Shown: positions 8,191-15,681 of the stretch, in pieces | Numbering within the stretch: the stretch's first letter is position 1 | Layout: the number at the start of each line of letters is the position of its first letter | Assembly: GCF_003061105.1 (NCBI RefSeq) | Contig: NZ_QAIQ01000028.1 | Coordinates: 1-39,096, forward strand | Source of the DNA: Arthrobacter sp. HMWF013 | GTDB lineage: Bacteria > Actinomycetota > Actinomycetes > Actinomycetales > Micrococcaceae | Length of the DNA stretch: 39,096 bases | Reading direction: 5' to 3' | Notes under the pieces: model-generated | Told to the model about the DNA's origin: nothing | Database searches by the model: none | Seen by the model: only the letters and a program-made list of their open reading frames with translations | Position numbers and translations under genes: made by a program

Positions 8191-8552
8191 GGAAACGCAA
8201 GTGGACTAGAGGCGGGTACGGGAAGCGCCGGGTTGGTGAGATGTCAGAACCGTCTAGGCACGCTGGAAGTGCGCAACTGGCTGAAAGTTATTCGCATCCG
8301 CGTTGGCGCCTCAGCTCCCCGCGCAACCTGAAAAAGACGACAGAGTAGGGAGAGGGCACCCGCCAGTCCTTGGTCACCGTGCGGCTTTCTTCCCGCTCAC
8401 TAAGTTCTGCCCCGGGTCTGGGCAGGCCAGAGTTTCACGTTGCAGCCGAAGGACATCAACACGGGCACGCGGCGCTGGAACTGCGGTCCTGGTCCCATCG
8501 GTCACCGCGTACCACGTACGTTGCAAGGATCCCCCAAGTCAATGGGCCGGAA
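8191..8552. other. intergenic, no gene recognised
   Basis: About 360 bases between the regulator and the lgt fragment. No reading frame on either strand resembled a known protein and no RNA gene was seen. It may be rearrangement debris, because it begins where homology to lgt stops. Confidence 0.5.
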
Positions 8553-8615
8553 TCACCAGTCCGGGCTGGGGATGCTGGCCGGCACCATGGCGGCCGCCTG
8601 AAGGAGCGTCTGCAT
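8553..8615 (-). pseudogene. lgt: truncated 5' end of lgt (prolipoprotein diacylglyceryl transferase)
   Basis: An ATG three bases after the trpA stop codon opens a 20-codon frame ending in TGA. Its peptide (Met-Gln-Thr-Leu-Leu-Gln-Ala-Ala-Ala-Met-Val-Pro, then Ala-Ser-Ile-Pro-Ser-Pro-Asp-Trp) looks like the N-terminus of actinobacterial Lgt, which normally follows trpA and continues for about 300 residues. Nothing Lgt-like follows. The gene has been cut off and must be supplied elsewhere in the genome. Confidence 0.7.
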
Positions 8616-8618
8616 CGA

Positions 8619-9464
8619 TTAGGCTTCTTCCCTGGTCAGGCCGGTTTCCCGGGTCAAGCCAGTGCTGAGGTCCTTGGTGAGGGCAGCGACGGCCTCCACG
8701 CCGCCGTCGCGGATTGCGGCCACCAGCGCGGTGCCCACGATCACGCCTTCAGCGTAGGCGGCGATCTCCCGGACCTGGCCGGCATTGCAAACGCCCAATC
8801 CCACACAGACGCGCTCGGCGCCGACAGCATGCGCGGCGGCCACCACGTCCTTGGCAGCAGTGCTGACGGAAGTCCGGGCGCCGGTGACCCCCATGATGGA
8901 TACGGCGTAGACAAAGCCGCGGCTGGCATCCACGGTGCGCTGCATCCGCTCCGTGGTGGAGGACGGCGCCACGAGGAACACCCGGTCCAGGCCGTACTTG
9001 TCCGAGGCTTCCATCCACTCGGCGGCCTCGTCAGGGATGAGGTCCGGGGTGATGAGGCCGGCGCCGCCAGCTTCGGACAGGCGCCGGGAGAACTCGTCCA
9101 CGCCCATCCGGACTACCGGGTTCCAGTAGGTCATCACCAGGACGGCGGCATCGGTTTTGCTGGTGATGCCGGCCACCACATCAAAGACCTGGCGCACGGA
9201 GAAGCCCTTGGCCAGCGCCTCGGTGGTGGCAGCCTGGATGACCTGGCCGTCCATCACGGGATCAGAGTAGGGAATGCCGATTTCGATGAGGTCCGCGCCG
9301 TTTTCTGCCAGGGCAATACCTGCTGCGATGGTCTCCTCCACGCTCGGGTATCCGGCGGGAAGGTAACCGATCAGGGCTGCGCGGCCTTCGGCGCGCGCCT
9401 TGTCAATGGCCGCGGCCGACCTGCTGATGGTCTGTGCCTTGCTGGCCATCTCTGCACTGCTCAC
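8619..9464 (-). CDS. trpA: tryptophan synthase alpha subunit
   Basis: A 281-residue TIM-barrel enzyme that cleaves indole-3-glycerol phosphate to indole and glyceraldehyde 3-phosphate and passes indole to TrpB. The catalytic Glu is in Glu-Ile-Gly-Ile-Pro-Tyr-Ser-Asp-Pro, with the Asp-Gly-Gln-Val-Ile-Gln segment after it. The phosphate-binding Gly-Val-Thr-Gly-Ala-Arg and C-terminal Gly-Leu-Gly-Val loops are present. The GTG at 9464 overlaps the trpB stop by GTGA, giving translational coupling; an ATG five codons later is possible. The sequence appears intact and functional even though the next gene downstream, lgt, is cut off. Confidence 0.96.
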   Translation of the reverse strand: MSSAEMASKAQTISRSAAAIDKARAEGRAALIGYLPAGYPSVEETIAAGIALAENGADLIEIGIPYSDPVMDGQVIQAATTEALAKGFSVRQVFDVVAGITSKTDAAVLVMTYWNPVVRMGVDEFSRRLSEAGGAGLITPDLIPDEAAEWMEASDKYGLDRVFLVAPSSTTERMQRTVDASRGFVYAVSIMGVTGARTSVSTAAKDVVAAAHAVGAERVCVGLGVCNAGQVREIAAYAEGVIVGTALVAAIRDGGVEAVAALTKDLSTGLTRETGLTREEA

Positions 9465-10789
9465 AGCTGCTCCCCCTCTTTGCCGATTTCCGCCTCGGCG
9501 GAGTCCTTGTCCAACAGATCGAACCATTCCGCTGCGGTGGCTACGTCCTTGTCACCGCGGCCCGAGAGGTTCACGATCACGATCTTGTCCTGCGCGGCCC
9601 CGCCGATAGCGGCAGCTTCTTCAGCCATCCGCTGGCCAACCTTGATGGCACCGGCCAGCGCGTGCGCGGACTCGATGGCGGGGATGATGCCTTCGGTGCG
9701 GCAGAGAAGGCGGAAGGCTTCCATGGCCTCGCGGTCAGTGATCGGCTCGTAGCTGACGCGGCCGATGTCCGAGAGGTAGGAGTGCTCCGGGCCCACGCCG
9801 GGGTAGTCGAGGCCCGCGGAGATGGAGTGGGACTCGATGGTCTGGCCGTCGTCATCCTGCATGAGGTAGGAGCGGGCGCCATGCAGGACGCCCGGCTTGC
9901 CAAGCGTGATGGTGGCCGCGTGGCGGCCTGTTTCCATGCCGTCGCCGCCTGCTTCGAATCCGTAGATCTTCACGGACGGGTCGTCCAGGAAGCCGTGGAA
10001 GATGCCGATAGCGTTGGAGCCGCCGCCGATGCAGGCGCAAACGGCGTCCGGGAGCCGGCCTTCCTGGTCCAGGATCTGGGCCCGGGCTTCCTCACCGATC
10101 ACCTCGTGGAAGTAGCGGACCATCGCCGGGAACGGGTGGGCGCCCGCGGCCGTGCCCAACAGGTAGTGGGTGTTGTCCACGTTGGCCACCCAGTCGCGCA
10201 AGGCGTCATTGATGGCGTCCTTGAGGGTCTGCGAGCCGCTGGTCACCGGGATGACGGTGGCGCCCAGAAGCTCCATCCGGGCAACGTTCAGTGCCTGGCG
10301 GCGGCAGTCTTCGGCGCCCATGTACACCACGCACTCCAGGCCCATCAGGGCAGCGGCGGTGGCGCTGGCCACGCCGTGCTGGCCGGCGCCGGTCTCGGCA
10401 ATGACGCGGGTCTTGCCCATGCGCTTGGCAAGCAGCGCCTGGCCCAGGACGTTGTTGATCTTGTGGGAACCGGTGTGGTTCAGGTCCTCGCGCTTGAGGA
10501 AGATACGGACTCCCCCGGCGTGTGTTGAGAAGCGCTTGGCTTCGGTCAGCAGGGAGGGCCGGCCGGAGTAGTTTTTGTTCAGGTCCGCGACCTGGGCCCG
10601 GAATTCGGGATCGTCCTTGGCCTTGTCGAACGTCTCTTCAAGCTCGTCCACGGCCGCAATGAGGGACTCAGGCATCCAGCGCCCCCCGAAGCTGCCGAAG
10701 TACGGCCCCGGGGCGTGTTTCAGGGAGCCGCCCTGCAGGAATGCCTCCACGGCCTTGTTGTCAGCGTTTCCTGAGGGTGCGTCGGCCAT
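9461..10789 (-). CDS. trpB: tryptophan synthase beta subunit
   Basis: A 442-residue PLP enzyme that condenses indole with serine to make tryptophan, in complex with TrpA. The PLP lysine is in [13 protein letters not shown] (near residue 114). The Gly-Ala-Gly-Gln-His-Gly carboxylate loop and the phosphate-binding Gly-Gly-Gly-Ser-Asn-Ala follow. The N-terminal [14 protein letters not shown] is classic TrpB1. All key residues are present and length is normal. Upstream, where a full trpC would be expected, only a trpC fragment remains, so the promoter driving trpBA here is unknown. Confidence 0.97.
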   Translation of the reverse strand: MADAPSGNADNKAVEAFLQGGSLKHAPGPYFGSFGGRWMPESLIAAVDELEETFDKAKDDPEFRAQVADLNKNYSGRPSLLTEAKRFSTHAGGVRIFLKREDLNHTGSHKINNVLGQALLAKRMGKTRVIAETGAGQHGVASATAAALMGLECVVYMGAEDCRRQALNVARMELLGATVIPVTSGSQTLKDAINDALRDWVANVDNTHYLLGTAAGAHPFPAMVRYFHEVIGEEARAQILDQEGRLPDAVCACIGGGSNAIGIFHGFLDDPSVKIYGFEAGGDGMETGRHAATITLGKPGVLHGARSYLMQDDDGQTIESHSISAGLDYPGVGPEHSYLSDIGRVSYEPITDREAMEAFRLLCRTEGIIPAIESAHALAGAIKVGQRMAEEAAAIGGAAQDKIVIVNLSGRGDKDVATAAEWFDLLDKDSAEAEIGKEGEQL

Positions 10790-10939
10790 CAGTCCCGTCC
10801 TGTTCCAGTTGATCGTTCGGTAAGTTGTGGTGTCCCGGCAGCGGTGCCGGAACAGAATCCGCCGGGCGGCAAACAGCCCCTGTCCACAGCGTGCGCAGGG
10901 CTTTCCGGTCAGCCGTGGTCAGCGACGGCGGCGGCGCTG

Positions 10940-11107
10940 CTAGATGAGGACGCTGATGACGGAAGTGCCGCCGCGGGCCTGCTGCCTGACGAGCGACGCG
11001 GGGTCGCCGATACTGGCCAGCTCCGCCTTGGAGGGGCTCCGCGGCTTGATATTAACGGTGGCCTTGAGCTCATCGCGCGTAGCCGAAGTGCCGACCCTCC
11101 CAGGCAT
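10940..11107 (-). pseudogene. trpC: broken trpC (indole-3-glycerol phosphate synthase) fragment
   Basis: The minus strand encodes about 55 residues with the TrpC signature Arg-Ser-Pro-Ser-Lys, then Ala-x-Ile-x-Asp-Pro-Ala-Ser-Leu and Gly-Gly-Thr-Ser-Val-Ile-Ser-Val-Leu. TrpC normally continues Thr-Glu-Gln-Arg-Arg. Here the frame reads Ile-stop-Gln-Arg-Arg, so TAG replaces the Glu codon, and homology stops right after. The catalytic Lys and Glu residues further on are missing, as is a normal N-terminus. This is a nonfunctional remnant directly upstream of trpB. Confidence 0.75.
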
Positions 11108-11207
11108 CACGGACAGGCGCTGCAGCCTGGGTCAGGCCCTTCAGTCAGCAAGGGAAACTAGCCGTTTCCTGGCCTCTGAATCCTCCCGGACACGGGCATC
11201 GTGCTGC

Positions 11208-11606
11208 TCAACGCCCCGGGATGACGGCGATGCCCTGAATCTCGATGAGGGCTTCCTTCTGCCACAGCCTTGTCACGCCGATGCCGGCCATGGCCGGGTA
11301 CTCCGATCCTGCCATTTCACGCCAGATTCGGCCGATTTCTCGCCCGTGGGCCATGTAGTCGTCGACGTCGGTGAGATAGATGGTGACATTGACCAGGTCT
11401 TCCGGCTGGCCCCCGGCTTCCCGGAGGGTGGTGAGGACGTTGGAGAACGCCTGCGAGAACTGTTCCACGATGCCGCCGGGAACAATCTTCATATTCCTGT
11501 CCAGGGCGGTTTGTCCGCCCAAGAAAACGGTGTTGCCGGCGAGCATGCCGTGCGCGAAGCCGGAGGGCTTGGGAAGCGATTCCGGGTTAATCGTTTTATG
11601 GCTCAT
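11208..11606 (-). CDS. RidA-family enamine/imine deaminase
   Basis: A 132-residue YjgF/YER057c/UK114 (RidA) protein. The family forms trimers that hydrolyse reactive enamines and imines to ketones and ammonia. Seen here are Gly-Gly-Gln-Thr-Ala-Leu-Asp, a helix with Gln-Ala-Phe-x-Asn-Val-Leu, Val-Asn-Val-Thr-Ile-Tyr-Leu-Thr-Asp-Val, the usually active-site Arg position in Val-Thr-Arg-Leu, and a C-terminal Ile-Glu-Ile-Gln-Gly-Ile-Ala-Val-Ile-Pro. The ATG at 11606 has AGGAGG six bases upstream, which excludes the longer frame. It is divergent from the anthranilate-CoA operon and shares its control region. Because 2-aminobenzoyl-CoA monooxygenase/reductase makes an enamine product, a dedicated deamination role is attractive, but this is an inference. 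Confidence 0.88.
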   Translation of the reverse strand: MSHKTINPESLPKPSGFAHGMLAGNTVFLGGQTALDRNMKIVPGGIVEQFSQAFSNVLTTLREAGGQPEDLVNVTIYLTDVDDYMAHGREIGRIWREMAGSEYPAMAGIGVTRLWQKEALIEIQGIAVIPGR

Positions 11607-11665
11607 GCTGTTCCTCCTGGTCGGCGGGGGACTGCGAAAACTTGAAAAAGGCTCTGTCCAGATCA

Positions 11666-11719
11666 ATTGTGTCGTGCTACCTTGAGTATATGTGACGGTC
11701 GTAAAAAAGTCGACACAAT
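11666..11719. promoter_or_regulatory. divergent ridA / catabolic operon control region with inverted repeat
   Basis: ATTGTGTCG at 11666-11674 is repeated inversely as CGACACAAT at 11711-11719, 36 bases apart and roughly symmetric about 11692. Between them lies TGACGGTCGTAA (11693-11704), whose first ten bases recur upstream of the second CoA ligase gene (21654-21663). On the minus strand TATACT (11690-11685) is a good -10 candidate for ridA. The arms and the shared decamer are candidate sites for the PaaX-type regulator of the cluster or another factor. Confidence 0.5.
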
Positions 11720-11739
11720 GACCTGAAGGGACAAATAGC

Positions 11740-12591
11740 ATGAAACTCGCCACGTTGCGGACGGCCGGAGAAGGAACGACGGCGGCCGTCGCCATGGGGG
11801 CCGATTCTTACGTAGCCCTTCCGGCCGCCGATGTCGGAGAGTTGCTCGCCAGGCCGGACTGGCGGGAAGCGGTGCACGAAGCCCGTACGGCTGCCGGTCA
11901 GACCGTCATTGCGGCCGTTGATGCAGACTTCGCCCCGCTTCTGCCGCGGGCGGGCAAGGTGATCTGCTGCGGCCTCAACTATGGGGACCACATTCAGGAG
12001 ATGGGCCGGGAACTGCCGCAATACCCTACGCTGTTCGCTAAGTACGCGGATACCCTGCTGGGAGCAACGGACACTATCGAGGTCCGTGGCAGTGACCGCG
12101 TCGACTGGGAGGCTGAACTGGCTGTCGTCGTCGGTTCTGAACTGTTCCGCGCTGACGAGGAAGAGGCCGCCGGGGCCATCGCGGGGTACACCGTGGCCAA
12201 CGACGTCTCCATGCGGGACTGGCAGAACCGGACGCTGCAGTGGTTCCAGGGCAAGGCGTTTGACGCCACAACACCCGTCGGTCCGGTCCTGGTAACCCCC
12301 GACGAGGCTGGCGAAACTTTCGATGTCTACTGCTATGTCAACGGAGACGTTGTGCAGAAGGGGAACACCGGCACACTGGTGTTCGGTCCCGCGAAGCTTC
12401 TGTCCTACATCTCCCAGTTCACCATGCTGCGCCCCGGCGACCTTGTCCTGACGGGAACCCCTGGGGGAGTGGGCATGGGAATGAACCCACCACGTTTCCT
12501 GGAGGACGGCGATGTCCTCACCACCGAAATCACCGGAATCGGGCGGCTCGAGAACGTCGTCCGCATCCACCCGGCATCAACCAAGGAGTGA
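11740..12591 (+). CDS. fumarylacetoacetate hydrolase family protein
   Basis: A 283-residue FAH-superfamily enzyme; members hydrolyse or decarboxylate beta-diketo or acylpyruvate intermediates in aromatic catabolism. The C-terminal FAH domain starts near residue 72 with Cys-Cys-Gly-Leu-Asn-Tyr. It carries the metal-binding Asp-Trp-Glu-Ala-Glu-Leu-Ala-Val-Val motif, Tyr-Thr-Val-Ala-Asn-Asp-Val-Ser-Met-Arg-Asp, and Gly-Thr-Pro-Gly-Gly-Val-Gly near the end. The ATG has AAGGGA eight bases upstream. It is the first gene of the plus-strand anthranilate operon and overlaps or abuts the cupin gene. Fumarylpyruvate hydrolase, acylpyruvase or a ring-opening C-C hydrolase are options; the exact substrate cannot be read from the sequence. 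Confidence 0.88.
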   Translation: MKLATLRTAGEGTTAAVAMGADSYVALPAADVGELLARPDWREAVHEARTAAGQTVIAAVDADFAPLLPRAGKVICCGLNYGDHIQEMGRELPQYPTLFAKYADTLLGATDTIEVRGSDRVDWEAELAVVVGSELFRADEEEAAGAIAGYTVANDVSMRDWQNRTLQWFQGKAFDATTPVGPVLVTPDEAGETFDVYCYVNGDVVQKGNTGTLVFGPAKLLSYISQFTMLRPGDLVLTGTPGGVGMGMNPPRFLEDGDVLTTEITGIGRLENVVRIHPASTKE

Positions 12592-12596
12592 CCACC

Positions 12597-13079
12597 GTGA
12601 ACCAGACTGTTACCGAATACCGCCTCGAAGGCGACAACTCGATCTACGCGCAAGCTGACGGCAAGGTAGTCCCCGTGGTCACCCGCGCCGGACACGAAGA
12701 CACCAACACCGCCCAGTCCGGTGACTGCATCCGCGTCTCGGGTGTCAGCATCCAGCACACACCCGCCACCAAGATCTGGTTCGGCCAGGTATCCAACACA
12801 CCCGGCTACCGCTCTCTCCCGCACCACCACGGCGAAGCCGAAACCGGCGGCTACGTGCTGCGCGGCCACGGACGCATCTACTTCGGCGAGAACTACAAGG
12901 AATTCCTTGACATGAAGGCCGGCGACTGGGTGTTCGTTCCGCCGTTCATGCCGCACGTGGAGGCAAACATGTCCGTGACCGAAGAGCTTGTCTGGCTCAC
13001 CGCCCGCACACCGGAAAACCTGGTGGTCAACCTCGAAGACGTCCCTGACGAAACGCTCGCCGACTACCGCAGGGCATAA
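12597..13079 (+). CDS. single-domain cupin protein
   Basis: A 160-residue cupin. Both metal-binding motifs are complete: Pro-His-His-His-Gly-Glu-Ala-Glu with a following Gly, and Pro-Pro-Phe-Met-Pro-His-Val-Glu-Ala-Asn. This supports a bound metal and possible dioxygenase, isomerase or hydrolase activity. The GTG at 12597 is preferred over the GTG at 12588 (GTGA overlap with the FAH gene) because AAGGAG lies eight bases before it. Similar small cupins occur in aromatic acid clusters without a settled role. It is far shorter than gentisate dioxygenase. Its place between an FAH hydrolase and a thioesterase suggests work on a ring-derived intermediate. Confidence 0.82.
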   Translation: MNQTVTEYRLEGDNSIYAQADGKVVPVVTRAGHEDTNTAQSGDCIRVSGVSIQHTPATKIWFGQVSNTPGYRSLPHHHGEAETGGYVLRGHGRIYFGENYKEFLDMKAGDWVFVPPFMPHVEANMSVTEELVWLTARTPENLVVNLEDVPDETLADYRRA

Positions 13080-13083
13080 ACCT

Positions 13084-13956
13084 ATGATTACCGGAACCCT
13101 GACCTCAGAAACCTTCCTGCGGGCTGTGGACCTCACGCCCGCGCCGGCGGAGGTCTACGACGAGGCCTACGAGGCCACCACCCAGTACGTGCCGTGGCCC
13201 AAGGCCTACGGCGGTGACATGGTGGCACAGGCCGCAGCAGCGATGATGCGCTCGGTCGATGATGACCGTTCCCTGCATTCGATGCACAGTTACTTCATGC
13301 GGCCCGTCGATATCGGCTCAAGCGTCCGCTACGAAGTGGAGCGGCTGCGTGACGGACGGGGGTACTCCACCCGGACCGTCCGCGGCTTCCAGAACGGCAA
13401 GGCTGTCTACGCCGCCATGGGCTCCTTCCAGGTACCCGAAGAGGGCCCGGACTTCCAGCCCGAGGCTCCGACCGTCGTCGACCCTGAATCGCTGCGCAGC
13501 GCAGCGGAAGTGCTGGAAGAGGCCGATGGCCCCGCTGCCGAATACTGGTCCGCCGGCCGCAGCTTCGACATGCGGCACGTTCCAGGGCCTGTCTACATCG
13601 AGCTGGAGGGCGGGCCGGTCCCACAGCAGGCCATCTGGGTCAAGGCCTTCGACAGCCTTCCCGACGACGCGGACCTGCACCGCTCCGCCCTTGCTTATGT
13701 GTGCGACTACACCATCCTGGAGCCGCTCCTGCGAGTTAACGGACTCCACTGGTCCAGCCCTGGACTTGCCACCGCCAGCCTTGACCACTCGATGTGGTTC
13801 CACCGTGACGGCCGGGTGGATGAATGGGTCCTTTACGCCCAGGAAGCCGTGTCCGGGCAGAGCAACAGGGGCCTTTCCATGGGCCGCTTCTTCGACCGGC
13901 AGGGAAGGCTCCTTGCCACCGTGGCGCAGGAGGGCATGATCCGTCCCGGCGCCTGA
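13084..13956 (+). CDS. TesB-type acyl-CoA thioesterase (double hotdog)
   Basis: A 290-residue protein of the acyl-CoA thioesterase II family, which hydrolyses acyl-CoA to acid and CoA. The first hotdog (to about residue 120) has Pro-Lys-Ala-Tyr-Gly-Gly-Asp-Met-Val-Ala-Gln-Ala and Ser-Met-His-Ser-Tyr-Phe-Met-Arg-Pro. The second has Leu-Asp-His-Ser-Met-Trp-Phe-His and the terminal Ala-x-Val-Ala-Gln-Glu-Gly-Met-Ile-Arg, all standard. The ATG at 13084 follows the cupin stop by four bases. In this operon it may release a free acid from a hydroxylated or reduced aromatic CoA ester, or rescue CoA from dead-end esters. Confidence 0.9.
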   Translation: MITGTLTSETFLRAVDLTPAPAEVYDEAYEATTQYVPWPKAYGGDMVAQAAAAMMRSVDDDRSLHSMHSYFMRPVDIGSSVRYEVERLRDGRGYSTRTVRGFQNGKAVYAAMGSFQVPEEGPDFQPEAPTVVDPESLRSAAEVLEEADGPAAEYWSAGRSFDMRHVPGPVYIELEGGPVPQQAIWVKAFDSLPDDADLHRSALAYVCDYTILEPLLRVNGLHWSSPGLATASLDHSMWFHRDGRVDEWVLYAQEAVSGQSNRGLSMGRFFDRQGRLLATVAQEGMIRPGA

Positions 13957-14008
13957 CCTCTTCCACCAACTCATCAGTTTCACTGACGCACCACTGAAAG
14001 GAACGGCC

Positions 14009-15667
14009 ATGCGCATGACGCCATCGGCCCACGTGGACACGTTCACCCGCGACCACCTGCCGCCCGCCACCACCTGGCCGGCGCTCGAATTCACCCTCCC
14101 CGAACTCCAGTACCCCGAACGGCTCAACGCCGCCGCCGCGCTCATCGACAATGCCGTCGCTGAGCACGGCGCGGACCGGCCCGCACTGCGGACCCCGGAC
14201 GGCACCGTCTGGACCTACGGCGAACTCCAAAAGCGCGCCAACCAGGTGGCACAGGTACTCACCGAAGACCTCGGCGTGGTGCCCGGCAACCGCGTGCTGC
14301 TCAGGGGCCCCAATAATTCGTGGATCGTTGCCGTCTGGCTGGGTGTGCTGAAAGCCGGGGCAGTAGCGGTAACCACCATGCCCATGCTGCGCTCTATCGA
14401 AGTCGCCTCCCTGATCCGGCTTACCAAGCCGGTCGTTGCCATCTCCGATCACCGCTTTATTGCCGAGCTCGCCCTGGCGGCAGGGAAGGACGTCGCCGTC
14501 CTGCCGTACGGAAGCGATGACGACGGCGACCTCACCGCGCGCTGCGCTGCCAAAAGCGGGCAGTTCACAGCTGTGGATACCGCAGCCGACGACGTCGCGC
14601 TCCTGGGTCCAACGTCGGGCACCACCGGCGTGCCGAAGGTGACCATGCATTTCCACCGTGACATCCTTGCCAACGCCGACACCTTTGCCAGGCATATCCT
14701 GCAACCCACCGCGGACGACGTCTTTGCTGGTTCACCGCCGCTTGCCTTCACGTTCGGACTGGGCGGACTCGTGGTCTTTCCCTTACGGTTCGGCGCATCA
14801 TCTCTGCTCACTGAAAGGGCCGGACCGGTCGAGCTCGCCGAACACGCGGCAGCCGCCGGGGCTACCGTCCTCTTCACTGCCCCCACTGCTTACCGCGCCA
14901 TTCTCAAGGAAGGGCGGGGCGACCTGCTCCGCGGCCTGCGGATTGCCGTTTCCGCAGGCGAGCATCTGTCCAGGGAGACGTGGGAGGCAGTGCGCGATGC
15001 AACCGGGCTGCGCCTGGTCAACGGCATCGGCTCCACCGAGTTGCTGCACGTTTTCATTTCCGCAGCGGGGGATGACATCCGACCCGGTACCACAGGCCGG
15101 GCGGTCCCCGGCTTCCGGGCCACCATCCTTGACGGGGAAGGCAACGAGGTCGGGCCAGGACAAAGCGGCCGTCTTGCAGTCATTGGTCCCACCGGTTGCC
15201 GCTATCTTGATGACGAACGCCAGGCGAATTATGTAATCGGCGGCTGGAACGTCACCGGTGACACCTTTGTCATGGACGAGGACGGCTACTTCACCTACCA
15301 GGCCAGGTCGGACAACATGATCGTGTCCTCCGGCTACAACATTGGCGCTCCCGAGGTGGAAGCGGCCATCGACCAGCATCCAGATGTGGTCGAAAACGCC
15401 GTGATTGGCCGGCCCGACCCCGAGCGGGGCAGCGTGGTGTGCGCCTTCGTGGTGCTTCGCGACGGCGTCATCGGCGACGCCGGCAAGCGGAAGGACATCC
15501 AGGACTTCGTCAAGGCGACCATAGCCCCCTACAAGTACCCGCGGGACATCCGCTTCGTCACCGAGCTGCCGCGCAATCCCAGCGGCAAGCTCCAGCACTT
15601 CAAACTCCGCGACTCCATCGCGGCCGAAACCCAAGAACTCACCCCCGCCTGCCAGAGCCAGGCGTGA
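14009..15667 (+). CDS. 2-aminobenzoate-CoA ligase (AbmG-like)
   Basis: A 552-residue ANL-superfamily ligase that activates anthranilate to 2-aminobenzoyl-CoA with ATP and CoA. The P-loop Pro-Thr-Ser-Gly-Thr-Thr-Gly-Val-Pro-Lys is near 199-208. The Ser-Thr-Glu adenine motif sits in Gly-Ile-Gly-Ser-Thr-Glu-Leu-Leu-His, and Val-Thr-Gly-Asp with Asp-Glu-Asp-Gly-Tyr-Phe follow. The catalytic lysine is in Asn-Pro-Ser-Gly-Lys-Leu-Gln near 526. The overall pattern, including the N-terminal Asp-Thr-Phe-x-Arg-Asp-x-Leu-Pro-Pro, fits 2-aminobenzoate-CoA ligases rather than generic fatty acyl ligases. AAAGGA lies six bases before the ATG. The next gene is the matching 2-aminobenzoyl-CoA oxidoreductase, which supports the substrate. 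A close paralogue lies at 19911-21584. Confidence 0.88.
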   Translation: MRMTPSAHVDTFTRDHLPPATTWPALEFTLPELQYPERLNAAAALIDNAVAEHGADRPALRTPDGTVWTYGELQKRANQVAQVLTEDLGVVPGNRVLLRGPNNSWIVAVWLGVLKAGAVAVTTMPMLRSIEVASLIRLTKPVVAISDHRFIAELALAAGKDVAVLPYGSDDDGDLTARCAAKSGQFTAVDTAADDVALLGPTSGTTGVPKVTMHFHRDILANADTFARHILQPTADDVFAGSPPLAFTFGLGGLVVFPLRFGASSLLTERAGPVELAEHAAAAGATVLFTAPTAYRAILKEGRGDLLRGLRIAVSAGEHLSRETWEAVRDATGLRLVNGIGSTELLHVFISAAGDDIRPGTTGRAVPGFRATILDGEGNEVGPGQSGRLAVIGPTGCRYLDDERQANYVIGGWNVTGDTFVMDEDGYFTYQARSDNMIVSSGYNIGAPEVEAAIDQHPDVVENAVIGRPDPERGSVVCAFVVLRDGVIGDAGKRKDIQDFVKATIAPYKYPRDIRFVTELPRNPSGKLQHFKLRDSIAAETQELTPACQSQA

Positions 15668-15681
15668 GAAGGAGCAGGACC

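Noticed and set aside
8370-10528. Long open frames on the plus strand opposite trpA and trpB (460 and 364 codons).
   Set aside because: They are antisense to intact, recognisable trpA and trpB. Their translations are Gly/His/Ala-rich without any family motif, as expected of the complement of high-GC coding DNA.
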